This document shows, one piece after another, positions 38,118-46,318 of a stretch of DNA of 46,318 nt. How positions within the stretch are numbered: position 1 is the stretch's first letter; every line of letters starts with the position of its first letter. A model generated the notes under the pieces. It was given only the letters and a program-made list of their open reading frames with translations. It was not told where the DNA came from and did not search any database. Source of the DNA: JAWKTT01 sp041398965 (GTDB taxonomy: Bacteria; Planctomycetota; Planctomycetia; Planctomycetales; Planctomycetaceae); the NCBI GenBank assembly GCA_041398965.1, contig JAWKTT010000036.1, forward strand, positions 1 through 46,318, written 5' to 3'. Position numbers and translations under genes: made by a program.

Positions 38118-39657
38118 ATGTCCACCAACCCTCTCATCGAGATTCGATCGGTCACCAAGACCTTTCCGGGCGTTGTGGCGCTCGATGATGTGTCGTTTAT
38201 CATTGATGCGGGCGAATTTCACTCCATTTGCGGGGAGAATGGTGCGGGAAAAAGCACGCTGATGAAAATTCTCTCTGGGGTGATTCCGGACTATGAGGGG
38301 GAAGTTCTTGTCAAAGGGAGACCGGTGCAGTTTCGTGGAACGAAGGATGCTGAGGGAGTCGGCATTAGTATTATTCATCAGGAACTGAATCTCGTCGACG
38401 AATTAACAGTGGCGGCGAATATCTTTCTGGGTCGCGAACTGACGAAGGGCTGGGGCTGGCTGGATGATGCCGAGATGGAGCGTCAGGCGGCGGAGTTGTT
38501 TAAGGAGCTTGACTGCTCAATTCGTCCTTCGCAACTGGTGCGGGAATTGCGGGTCGGCGATCAGCAACTTGTGGAAATCGCGAAAGCACTGTCATTGCGG
38601 TCAGACATTCTCATCATGGATGAGCCGACGTCGGCACTCACCGAATCGGAAGTTGAGCGTTTGTTTCGGGTCATTGAAAGGCTGCGAGAAAAGGGGGTGA
38701 CGGTCCTGTACATCTCGCACAAGATGGATGAGATTTTCCGGCTTTCGGATCGGATCACCGTGTTGCGAGATGGTCGACATGTGACGACTCTGGATCGAGA
38801 TGACACCGATCAGCGGGCGATCACTCATTTGATGGTGGGACGAGAGTTAGGGGAGCGTTGCCAACTGCAGGGCGATCCCGGGTGATGTGGTGCTCAAGTC
38901 GAACATCTTTCGCTTCCTGGCACGGACATGCTCGCGAATGGCGATTGGAGGATGTCTCATTTTCGTTGCGTCGAGGGGAAGTTGTCGGGTGCGGGCTGAT
39001 GGGTGCCGGGCGAACGGAACTCTTGGGTGCTGTTCGGGTCGTCGGAACAGCCTCAGGGGCGAAGTAGTTCTCGAAGGGAGTGAGGTGCGGTTCTCGCATC
39101 CGGCCGAAGCAAAGAGAGCCGGGATCGCCATGGTGACTGAGGATCGTAAGCGACTTGGACTGTTCTCTCAGATGAATGTCCGAGAGAACATTTCGATCTG
39201 CACGCTCGATAAGGACTCACGGTTGGGACTGGTGGATGGGGGTCGCGAGCGAGCCGGGGCCGAGGAGTCGATGTCGCAACTCGGGGTGAAGGCTGCTTCC
39301 CCCGAGTCTCCGGTGACGACGCTTTCGGGGGGAAATCAGCAGAAGTGCATCATCGCCCGTTGGCTGCGGACCGACCCGAAGGTGCTCTTGTTGGACGACC
39401 CGACTCGCGGGGTCGATGTCGGAGCGAAAGCCGAACTGTATGGCATCATTGATGGTCTTTGTCGTCGCGGACTGGGAATTCTGGTGACATCAAGCGAATT
39501 GCCGGAACTGATCACGCTCTGCGACCGCATTCTGGTGCTGTGTGAAGGTCGATTGACGGGGGAGTTAGTTCGTGAAGAGTTCAGTGAGCAGCAGATCATG
39601 GAATACGCGACGATGCGGTCGGGCTCTGCGTCTGGGGTGAAAGCTGTGAGTTCTTAG
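38118..39657 (+). pseudogene. Broken sugar ABC transporter ATPase (RbsA/XylG-like)
   Basis: RbsA-type ATPases have two ATP-binding halves in one chain. The first half (38118-38885) is intact with Walker A GENGAGKS, a Walker B strand ILIMDEPTSAL, and LYISHKMDEIF. It stops at a TGA at 38883-38885. Between about 38880 and 39060 the frame changes several times: HGHAREWRLEDVSFSLRRGE and GLMGAGRTELLGA lie in one frame, LFGSSEQPQG in another, and GEVVLEGSEVRF in a third. The second half then runs cleanly to 39657 with VTTLSGGNQQKCIIARWL and LLLDDPTRGVDVGAK. Without repair no full-length ATPase can be made. Confidence 0.8.
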
Positions 39658-39846
39658 AAAAGTGCGTGAAGATCGAAAAGAGTGATGTGTGATGTTCCCA
39701 GTGACAAGAACGTGAGAGCGGCGACTTCTCAACGTAAATTGCGGCCCGCAGCGTTGTTGTGTAGTCTTCGCATTCTGAAACAGATGTCGGCAGAGTCTTG
39801 CGGTCGACAGAATCAATCGTCAGCGTCCGCTTTCACAGCGGTTTTC

Positions 39847-39853
39847 AAGGAGG
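39847..39853 (+). promoter_or_regulatory. Ribosome-binding site of ftsH
   Basis: AAGGAGG ends 4 bases before the ATG at 39858 and 10 bases before a second in-frame ATG at 39864. It rules out the longer frame that opens at 39798. Confidence 0.75.
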
Positions 39854-39857
39854 TTTT

Positions 39858-41888
39858 ATGTCTATGCCCCGCCCCGACGCCCCTGACCGGGACGACGACG
39901 AATTGCCGCCACGCACGACGGACGAGGGGGGGGGTGAACGCCCCAAGTTTCCCGGGGTCGCCATCTTTCTGATCGTGTTGTTGCTGTTTATGGCGTTGTT
40001 TCATTATCTCCGATCCCCTGATTTCCACGGGAGTTCGGTGGATTACAGCTTTTTCCTGGAGCAATTGGATCAGGGCAACGTCAGACAGGCGAAAATTGAC
40101 GGGGTCACATTGACTGGTGAATGGATCACCGCTCCCGATCAACCGCAGACCGAATCTCAAAAAGCAGAACATGCTGTCGCAAAGGCAGCTGGAAAAACGG
40201 TCGAGATTCCGAAATACGAGATCGAGTTCAACACGATCATTTCCCAATTCGAGGACCGAACACTTCTCTCGAAGCTCACTGAGAAGAAGGTGGAGTTCGT
40301 GTCGGTTAACAACTCCGTTGGCCTGTTGGGGACGGTGTTGTTTACAACGTTGCCGCTGCTGCTGATTGTCGGCTTGTTTATCCTGATGATGCGCCGCAAC
40401 TCCGACCCGTTCGGCTCAGGGATGTTCGGGAGCTTCACCAAGAGTCCGGCCAAGCGATTTAAGGCGTCGTCGCAGAAGACCACGTTCAACGACGTTGCGG
40501 GGATGGAACATGCGAAGCGAGAGTTGCAGGAAGTCGTCGAGTTCTTGAAAGACCCGGCGAAGTTTCAGCGACTGGGGGCGACGATCCCCAAAGGGGTGTT
40601 GCTGATGGGCCCTCCGGGGACCGGGAAGACCTTAATGGCAAGAGCGACCGCTGGCGAAGCGGGGGTTCCCTTCTTCTCGATTAACGGGTCTGAGTTCATC
40701 CAGATGTTCGTTGGCGTCGGAGCCAGCCGCGTTCGAGACATGTTCCGGACAGCGAAAGATGCTTCGCCGAGCATCCTGTTCGTGGACGAAATCGACGCCG
40801 TCGGTCGTGTCCGCGGGGCGGGTGTTGGCGGCGGTCATGACGAACGGGAGCAGACCCTCAACCAAATTCTTAGTGAGATGGATGGCTTCCAGCAGAATGA
40901 AGCCGTCATCGTCATTGCGGCAACCAACCGTCCCGACGTGCTCGACCCCGCACTCCTGCGTCCCGGTCGATTCGATCGTCACGTCGCTGTCGAAAAGCCG
41001 ACCCGTGTTGGTCGACTGGGGATTCTCAAGGTCCACTCGCGCAAGGTCCCTTTGGCGGCTGATGTTGACTTGGACGAAATTGCCCAGGGGACAATCGGTT
41101 TTTCGGGGGCCGACCTGCGGAACCTCGTGAACGAAGCGGCCCTCAACGCAACGCGAGAAGGAAAGTCGGCCGTCGATCGGGAAGACTTCGAATACGCCCG
41201 CGACCGCATCATGATGGGGGCGAAACGGGAAGAACTTATCAACGATCACGACCGTCGCATGACGGCGTATCACGAAGCAGGGCATGCGCTCATTGCCTGG
41301 ATGTCGGCAGAGATCGACTTGGTGCATAAGGTGACGATCGTGCCACGTGGACGGGCCCTGGGTGTGACCCAGTTGCTGCCGGATGAGGATCGCCTGAGTT
41401 ATGGCGAGCGACGTCTGCACGCGATGATGGTCATGATGCTCGCCGGCCGATCGGCGGAGAAACTGGTCTTCGATGAGTACACGGCGGGTGCGGAAGACGA
41501 CCTGAAACGTGCGACTGACATGGCTCGTCGGATGGTCGCCCACTGGGGGATGAGTGATCGAATCGGTCCGGCTTCGTTCCGTCAGGTCGAAGAACATCCC
41601 TTTCTTGGGAAGGAAATTCACGAGCAACGTCAGTTTTCGGAAGACACAGCACATCGCATCGATGAAGAAATCTCCCGGTTCCTCAACGAGGCCGCCAAGG
41701 AGGCGACTCGCATGCTGACAGTGCATCGCGACAAACTGGATGCCCTCGCTGATGGACTGATGAGTGAGGAGATTCTCGACCGCCCACAGATGACAAAACT
41801 GATCGGACCGCCAGTCGAGCGACGACACAAGCCAGCGAGACTGGCTCACTCGGACGAGACTGATGGAGCAGGTGCGGACAAGAAGTAA
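39858..41888 (+). CDS. ftsH: ATP-dependent zinc metalloprotease FtsH
   Basis: FtsH is a membrane AAA+ protease that removes damaged or unneeded membrane and cytosolic proteins. The 676-residue form has an N-terminal membrane helix (33-50), a periplasmic domain, and a second helix (155-178). The AAA domain carries Walker A GPPGTGKT (251-258), Walker B ILFVDEID (306-313), and an arginine-finger region LLRPGRFDR (366-374). The zinc site is HEAGH (472-476), with the third ligand probably the Asp in TAGAEDDLKRAT. The cytoplasmic N-terminus is acidic and longer than in E. coli. aroK follows after a gap of 104 bases. Confidence 0.96.
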   Translation: MSMPRPDAPDRDDDELPPRTTDEGGGERPKFPGVAIFLIVLLLFMALFHYLRSPDFHGSSVDYSFFLEQLDQGNVRQAKIDGVTLTGEWITAPDQPQTESQKAEHAVAKAAGKTVEIPKYEIEFNTIISQFEDRTLLSKLTEKKVEFVSVNNSVGLLGTVLFTTLPLLLIVGLFILMMRRNSDPFGSGMFGSFTKSPAKRFKASSQKTTFNDVAGMEHAKRELQEVVEFLKDPAKFQRLGATIPKGVLLMGPPGTGKTLMARATAGEAGVPFFSINGSEFIQMFVGVGASRVRDMFRTAKDASPSILFVDEIDAVGRVRGAGVGGGHDEREQTLNQILSEMDGFQQNEAVIVIAATNRPDVLDPALLRPGRFDRHVAVEKPTRVGRLGILKVHSRKVPLAADVDLDEIAQGTIGFSGADLRNLVNEAALNATREGKSAVDREDFEYARDRIMMGAKREELINDHDRRMTAYHEAGHALIAWMSAEIDLVHKVTIVPRGRALGVTQLLPDEDRLSYGERRLHAMMVMMLAGRSAEKLVFDEYTAGAEDDLKRATDMARRMVAHWGMSDRIGPASFRQVEEHPFLGKEIHEQRQFSEDTAHRIDEEISRFLNEAAKEATRMLTVHRDKLDALADGLMSEEILDRPQMTKLIGPPVERRHKPARLAHSDETDGAGADKK

Positions 41889-41992
41889 TAGTGCGTTTGC
41901 GGACAATGGTTGTCGCTGAGGAATTCGTTTCTTGTTGAACATGTTCCGATGTTGAGCTTGCCCTACCTGCGATTTTCGAGGTTCCTTTCGCC

Positions 41993-42532
41993 ATGCAAAC
42001 TATCACTCTTGTGGGCTATCGTGGTACTGGAAAGAGCACTGTCGGGCCGCAGTTGGCAGCTCGGTTGAGCTGGGATTGGGTCGACGTTGACCAGGCCATC
42101 GAGGCTCGTGCGGGACGATCGATCGCCGAGATTTTTCAGGTGTTTGGCGAAAGCGAATTTCGACGACTTGAATCGAAGACGTTGGACGAACTTTTGTACC
42201 GTAGTCATTGCGTGCTGTCGGCCGGAGGGGGAGCCGTCCTTGATGACTCGAATCGAGCACGCATGCGGGAAGCGGGACTGGTGGTCTGGTTGACGGCAAG
42301 TGTCGACACGATTCTCGAACGCATTGGCGACGATCTGACCTCCTCGGGGACCCGACCTCGACTGACGGCGCTTTCCCCTCGGGAAGAAATCGAGAGCACA
42401 TTGGCGCATCGAACGCCGTTGTATGATGACATCGCATCGCTCGTGGTGCCAACCGATCATCGTTCAGTCGCGGCCATCGTTGATGAAATCGTTGCGAATC
42501 TGCCACCGATGATGTCGGAGGACGAGATGTGA
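41993..42532 (+). CDS. aroK: Shikimate kinase
   Basis: Shikimate kinase phosphorylates shikimate with ATP in the pathway to chorismate and aromatic amino acids. The 179-residue length fits. Visible sites are Walker A GYRGTGKS (8-15), the substrate-binding Asp at 33 in VDVDQAI, Arg at 57-58 in EFRRLE, the GGG of SAGGGAV (78-80), and Arg121 in the lid sequence GTRPRL. The stop overlaps the GTG start of the prepilin peptidase gene by 3 bases, so the two are probably translated together. Grouping a shikimate enzyme with pilus processing is known from other bacteria. Confidence 0.93.
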   Translation: MQTITLVGYRGTGKSTVGPQLAARLSWDWVDVDQAIEARAGRSIAEIFQVFGESEFRRLESKTLDELLYRSHCVLSAGGGAVLDDSNRARMREAGLVVWLTASVDTILERIGDDLTSSGTRPRLTALSPREEIESTLAHRTPLYDDIASLVVPTDHRSVAAIVDEIVANLPPMMSEDEM

Positions 42533-43884
42533 ACGGGGTGCTTCAGTGGCATTCGCTGGCACAACTCTCAGTCGCAGACATGGCTGTCCGATTCGACTTG
42601 CCCAACTGGCTGTTGTTGGGCTTCGTGTTCGTCTTAGGAACGATCGTCGGAAGCTTCTTGAATGTTTGTGTCTATCGTCTTCCGCAGCATGAACGGTTGT
42701 GGGACTCGTTGACCGGTCTCGTATCGCCACCATCGTCGTGTCCCCGTTGCCGAACAGAAATTGCATGGTACGACAACGTTCCGGTGATGGGCTGGTTGCT
42801 GCTGCGTGGGCGTTGCCGAGTCTGCAAGATGTGGATTTCGCCGCAGTACCCAATCATCGAATTTCTAAACGGACTGTTGTTTTTGGCTGTGTTCTTGCTG
42901 GAGGTCCCCCTGGGGATCGGGGGGACACTTGCCGACAGTTGCCTGTTTACCACGATGGGCCCGGAAACGATTCCAGGACTAGGATCGCTCTCTCCGGAGA
43001 TATTCCTCCTGTTGCGATATGCCTTTCACATGGTGCTGATTGAGGCGTTACTCGTCGCCAGTCTGATTGACATTCGTTTAATGATCATCCCCGACGGTTC
43101 CACACTCCCGGCGATGGTGTTCGCTGTGATTGCGGCGGCCAGTGTCGGTCGGTTGCATCTCTTACCTGTCTGGTTTCAGTCGCCACGAATTGCTTCGGAC
43201 TTTGCCGAGACACTTCCGGCCTTCTTGAGCTGGATGTTGTTCGATGGTCCCCGCGTTCCCGAGTGGATTTCCACTTCGCCCCATTGGCATGGATTGGTGG
43301 CGAGTGTGGTCGGACTGTTGGTGGGAGGTGGAGTGGTCTGGTGTGTACGAGTCATCGGTGGCTTCATCCTGCGGCGCGAGGCCATGGGAGATGGAGACGT
43401 CGTGCTGATGGCGATGGTCGGTGCCTTTGTCGGCTGGCAGCCGGTCCTCATTGCGTTCTTCCTGGCGCCGGTTGCCGCCCTGGTTGTGGTGGCAGTCCGA
43501 TTCGCTTTTCGACGAGATCAAATGATCCCCTATGGCCCTTATCTCAGCCTCGCAACGCTCATTGTGATACTGTGCTGGTCTCGCATCTGGCCAGGTTTTG
43601 AGCGACTGTTTAACACCGGTACGTTGCTCATCCTGTTAATGGTGATCGGAACGGTGCTATTCGCCGGTATTTTGTTGCTGATGCAGGGGGCCAAATGGTT
43701 ACTCGGAATCCCCTTGGGAGGAGAGGACGAAGAGGTGCTTGGCTGGTTTGCAGCAGATCAGAACCATTACCTCGCGGGTGAGAAACAGGATCGATTCACC
43801 GGCATCTGGCGCCAGGAGGATTGGCCTGGCAATTCGTCGGGCCGGGGAGCTGCGTTCAACGATCGCTGGCGATACGGCCGGTAG
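42529..43884 (+). CDS. Prepilin peptidase (type IV leader peptidase)
   Basis: This inner-membrane aspartic protease cuts and methylates type IV prepilin-like proteins. The 451-residue protein has GSFLNVCVYRLP (41-52), the four-Cys zinc motif C71-x2-C74 and C96-x2-C99, and the catalytic aspartates at 181 (SLIDIRLMIIPDG) and in MGDGD (residues 286-290). It has an insertion between the helices at about 205-255 and a long hydrophilic C-terminus not typical of PilD. The GTG start at 42529 overlaps the aroK stop; an ATG at 42580 is an alternative. Likely substrates are the abundant pseudopilin-type DUF1559 proteins of planctomycetes. Confidence 0.9.
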   Translation: MNGVLQWHSLAQLSVADMAVRFDLPNWLLLGFVFVLGTIVGSFLNVCVYRLPQHERLWDSLTGLVSPPSSCPRCRTEIAWYDNVPVMGWLLLRGRCRVCKMWISPQYPIIEFLNGLLFLAVFLLEVPLGIGGTLADSCLFTTMGPETIPGLGSLSPEIFLLLRYAFHMVLIEALLVASLIDIRLMIIPDGSTLPAMVFAVIAAASVGRLHLLPVWFQSPRIASDFAETLPAFLSWMLFDGPRVPEWISTSPHWHGLVASVVGLLVGGGVVWCVRVIGGFILRREAMGDGDVVLMAMVGAFVGWQPVLIAFFLAPVAALVVVAVRFAFRRDQMIPYGPYLSLATLIVILCWSRIWPGFERLFNTGTLLILLMVIGTVLFAGILLLMQGAKWLLGIPLGGEDEEVLGWFAADQNHYLAGEKQDRFTGIWRQEDWPGNSSGRGAAFNDRWRYGR

Positions 43885-43959
43885 GTCAACGTCGGTTGAC
43901 TGGGGGCTAATTCGATCTGATTTCTCGGCGTACTCACTCAGCTTACGTGCTCGGCATAC

Positions 43960-46131
43960 TCATTCGGCGGCACAGTAGGCGCGAAGGCGTTGCATCAGTT
44001 CATTGGCTCTCGCGTCGAATAAGGCAGCATCTTTGCATCGACCGTGTGGAATGATCTGCACATCCATTTCGACGTGCTTCGTTCCATAGTTGATGTCGAT
44101 TTTGGGGTCGCCAATTTGGATCGTCATCTGCACGGGCTGGCGATTCGCTGTTGATCCCCATCCCCCCAGTAGGCCAGCTTTTCCGATCGTCATTTCGATG
44201 AGCGTCTCGCTCACTTTCGTCACGTTGGCTTGCATGTCGTCGACGAATCCAGAAAGCTTGTACAGTACCATGTTTTCCGCAACGCGCGCTTTGACGACTC
44301 GTTGAAAGAAGAAGGGGCGACTATTCGCAGACTTGGGGTCATTGGTGGTCGACGAGGCGTTGCCAGCGGCGCGATAACAGACCTTGTTTCGTCCCGTTCG
44401 CTTTGCTTCGTAAAGGGCTTCGTCTGCGCGATGGAGCAGTCCCTCCGCAGTATCACCCGCTTCCACCTGCGCGACGCCGAAAGAAGCGGTGACCCGCAAG
44501 GGGGTCGGCTTGCCGAGCGGGGTGCGTTCAATACAGTTACGCAACCTCTCGGCCCTTCGCTGAGCATCGACCCCATTGACTTCGGGGCAGATGATGACGA
44601 ACTCTTCACCGCCATAACGACTGACAACCTCTCCGGAATACAGCTCATCCTCAATGAGGCGAGTCATGTCGGTGAGCACACGGTCGCCCGTGGTGTGGCC
44701 ATGCGTGTCGTTGACGGCTTTGAAGTGGTCGATGTCCAGAAAAATGAGGCTGAAGTCGGCCATCGACTTCCCCTCTTGTCGATCAACAAACATGCGGCCG
44801 AGTCGCGACTCGAGTTCACCACGATTGGCAATCCCTGTGAGTGGGTCGCGTCGAGCCGCCTGTTGAAGTTCAAGATACTGCCCACGATCTCCTCGTACAC
44901 GGCTCGAGTCGCGAAGGATTTCGGCAACTCCCTGGAGTCGTCCGGAATCGTCAAGAAGTGGAATCGAATGAACGTCGACATCGTGCATCTGCGACTTGTC
45001 AATCGTCTGCAACTTGAAGGTGCCACAGTTGGCGGTCCCTTCAAAGACAACACGATGGATAGGGGAAACCGTGTCGGTCAGCGGATTGAGTTTCTCATCG
45101 CGAAACCGCACGATATTGCGAGACCACACCTGCCCAATGGCGTCGCTGGCACCGGTTCCTGTCAGCCGTCCCATCCCATGATTCCACACGATGATCCGCA
45201 TGTCGCAGTCAACAATATAGAAGCCATCGTACATGGATTCGAGAAGGTGCAGGTAACCGAGGATGTTGCAGAGCGTCCCGGCTTCGCGAATTGCCGATTC
45301 GTCGACGGGAGCACTCGCTTGAACCGAGATTGCGGCATCGCCATCGTCACTGAGGTAGGTGTCGGCTTTCCCTTCGATATAACGACCAAGGGCGGCAACA
45401 ACATTTCTGTCAAACTCTTTGCCGGTTCGTTCACGCAACAGTCGCATGGTTTCAGAGTGCGGCTTTCCTTTGCGAAAACATTGATCATGCCGCATGGAAT
45501 CGTAGGCGTCGGCCACTGCGAGAATACGTCCCCCCTGGGGCGATTCTGCGGGGTTTCCGTTGATGTCCAAACGGTTCGTTCGGCTTTGCTGGTGAGAGTG
45601 CCAGATGAGGTCGACGATCTCTCGATCGACGCGACAGGCTTGTAGCAGGTCGATGCCGACATGATGGTGAGTCACCATCAGTTCCTTCTCGTCGGGACTC
45701 AAGCGTCCGGGCTTCATCAGGATATGGTCGGGGACCCCGACTTTGCCGATGTCGTGTAGCAGGGCGGCAACCTCTAACTTCTGCAGGGCAAGATTGTCCC
45801 ATCCAAGCTGTTGCGCAATCCCCACAGCCAGCAGCGCCACGCGACGCGAATGCAGAATCGTTGAACTGTCTCGATAGTGCAGAGCCGACAATAGTCGACG
45901 CAACAACCAAGGGGAAACAACTAGGTTCGGTTCTTCCTCACCAACCACAGGCTGCTCGGAATCGCGAGCCAAGTCTAACAAGGATCGCAGGATCCGTGAC
46001 GTATCCATGGGATGCGGTGTCAACGCGGGCGACGCTTGTCGAGGCTGGTTTGTTTGACTGGAGGTTGTGGTCATCATCATCACCGTCGGCAATCGAATGG
46101 CGGTCTCTGGAATGAGAGACACTGCTACCAC
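43960..46131 (-). CDS. Signalling protein: degenerate HD-GYP-like, PAS-like and GGDEF domains
   Basis: The 723-residue protein has an HD-type domain (about residues 75-250) with LLHDIGKVGVPDHI and HHHVGID, but the DGxGYP signature is missing; the region reads NGNPAESPQGGRILAVADAYD. A PAS-like domain follows at about 296-410. The GGDEF domain (about 420-610) has DPLTGIANR and the active-site GGEEF (507-511), so it may make cyclic di-GMP. No RxxD inhibition site is seen just before it. The last 115 residues form a small extra domain of unknown type. The start at GTG 46131 is uncertain; ATG codons lie near 46080. It converges with the prepilin peptidase gene. Confidence 0.88.
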   Translation of the reverse strand: MVAVSLIPETAIRLPTVMMMTTTSSQTNQPRQASPALTPHPMDTSRILRSLLDLARDSEQPVVGEEEPNLVVSPWLLRRLLSALHYRDSSTILHSRRVALLAVGIAQQLGWDNLALQKLEVAALLHDIGKVGVPDHILMKPGRLSPDEKELMVTHHHVGIDLLQACRVDREIVDLIWHSHQQSRTNRLDINGNPAESPQGGRILAVADAYDSMRHDQCFRKGKPHSETMRLLRERTGKEFDRNVVAALGRYIEGKADTYLSDDGDAAISVQASAPVDESAIREAGTLCNILGYLHLLESMYDGFYIVDCDMRIIVWNHGMGRLTGTGASDAIGQVWSRNIVRFRDEKLNPLTDTVSPIHRVVFEGTANCGTFKLQTIDKSQMHDVDVHSIPLLDDSGRLQGVAEILRDSSRVRGDRGQYLELQQAARRDPLTGIANRGELESRLGRMFVDRQEGKSMADFSLIFLDIDHFKAVNDTHGHTTGDRVLTDMTRLIEDELYSGEVVSRYGGEEFVIICPEVNGVDAQRRAERLRNCIERTPLGKPTPLRVTASFGVAQVEAGDTAEGLLHRADEALYEAKRTGRNKVCYRAAGNASSTTNDPKSANSRPFFFQRVVKARVAENMVLYKLSGFVDDMQANVTKVSETLIEMTIGKAGLLGGWGSTANRQPVQMTIQIGDPKIDINYGTKHVEMDVQIIPHGRCKDAALFDARANELMQRLRAYCAAE

Positions 46132-46181
46132 TGAAACCTAGTTCGTCGTTGCCGTTCGTCAACAACGTTCCGGAGTGAGAC

Positions 46182-46318
46182 GATGAATTTCCACCACACC
46201 AGACCCTGGAATTGTGGCTGCATCATTGGCACACAATCGATTGACTGTTCCAATCCCTACGACTGCCCTAACTGTCGCGACCGCTCGGTGGCGGCGACGA
46301 CCGCATTGATGAGGGCCG
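46182..46318 (+). CDS. Start of a Cys-rich protein, running off the right edge
   Basis: An ATG at 46182 has GGAG (46172-46175) 6 bases upstream, and the frame is open to the window edge (about 45 codons). The product begins MNFHHTRPWNCGCIIG and has Cys at 11, 13, 22, 28 and 31, with CPNC at 28-31. The spacing suggests a metal or Fe-S site. It is divergent from the GGDEF gene, 50 bases away. The rest of the protein is not visible. Confidence 0.65.

Noticed and set aside
1..46318. tRNA, rRNA, CRISPR, insertion sequence or prophage
   Set aside because: No cloverleaf signature, repeat-spacer array, transposase motif or phage structural gene was seen on reading both strands; a covariance search was not possible.

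Overview
The window looks like the chromosome of a planctomycete, probably Planctomycetaceae or a close relative. Several gene families point there: a PVC-type membrane-bound dehydrogenase with a C-terminal cytochrome-c-like site (22471-25716), a DUF1559-type C-terminal domain (32345-34192), a small exported protein with an LEPR-XLL-like N-terminus (28033-28749), a lipoprotein combining PD40-like and DUF1080-like parts (pseudogene, 13344-15918), and very large membrane-anchored beta-rich proteins (1-10374). No rRNA, tRNA, CRISPR array, insertion sequence or phage gene was seen. Both strands carry genes in short operons.

Region by region. 1-10374 (minus) holds two adjacent giant genes, both coding for an exported beta-rich region followed by C-terminal membrane helices. 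The second runs off the left edge and contains two such modules in tandem. Upstream of them is an RNase Z-like metallo-hydrolase (10693-11532). 11990-13279 (plus) is a FAD-dependent oxidoreductase carrying flavin-halogenase signatures. 13344-15918 (minus) is a lipoprotein gene broken by about six frameshifts. 16115-19853 (minus) has a membrane-anchored von Willebrand A protein, an amino-acid-kinase-family protein resembling archaeal MfnE, and hisG. 20305-25716 (plus) has a small membrane-anchored protein, scpB with a long acidic tail, and the heme-binding dehydrogenase. 25816-31462 (minus) has a TPR protein, a RimK-like ATP-grasp ligase, the LEPR-XLL-like protein and a double-length U32 peptidase-family protein. 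31697-35235 has a basic protein of unknown function, the DUF1559-like protein and a KaiC/RecA-like ATPase.

35575-39657 (plus) is a sugar ABC-transporter operon. The permease is open along its whole length, but the substrate-binding protein and the ATPase are each broken by several frameshifts. 39858-43884 (plus) is ftsH, then aroK and a prepilin peptidase gene that overlap. 43960-46131 (minus) is a signalling protein with a degenerate HD-GYP-like domain, a PAS-like domain and an intact GGDEF site. A Cys-rich gene starts at 46182 and leaves the window.

Functionally the window mixes housekeeping genes (histidine and shikimate pathways, chromosome segregation, proteolysis, prepilin processing) with envelope proteins typical of planctomycetes. 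The frameshift lesions are confined to two stretches, 13.3-15.9 kb and 35.6-39.1 kb, while very long frames elsewhere are intact. This suggests real gene decay, although locally poor sequence cannot be excluded. The least explained part is the giant-protein pair at the left edge.
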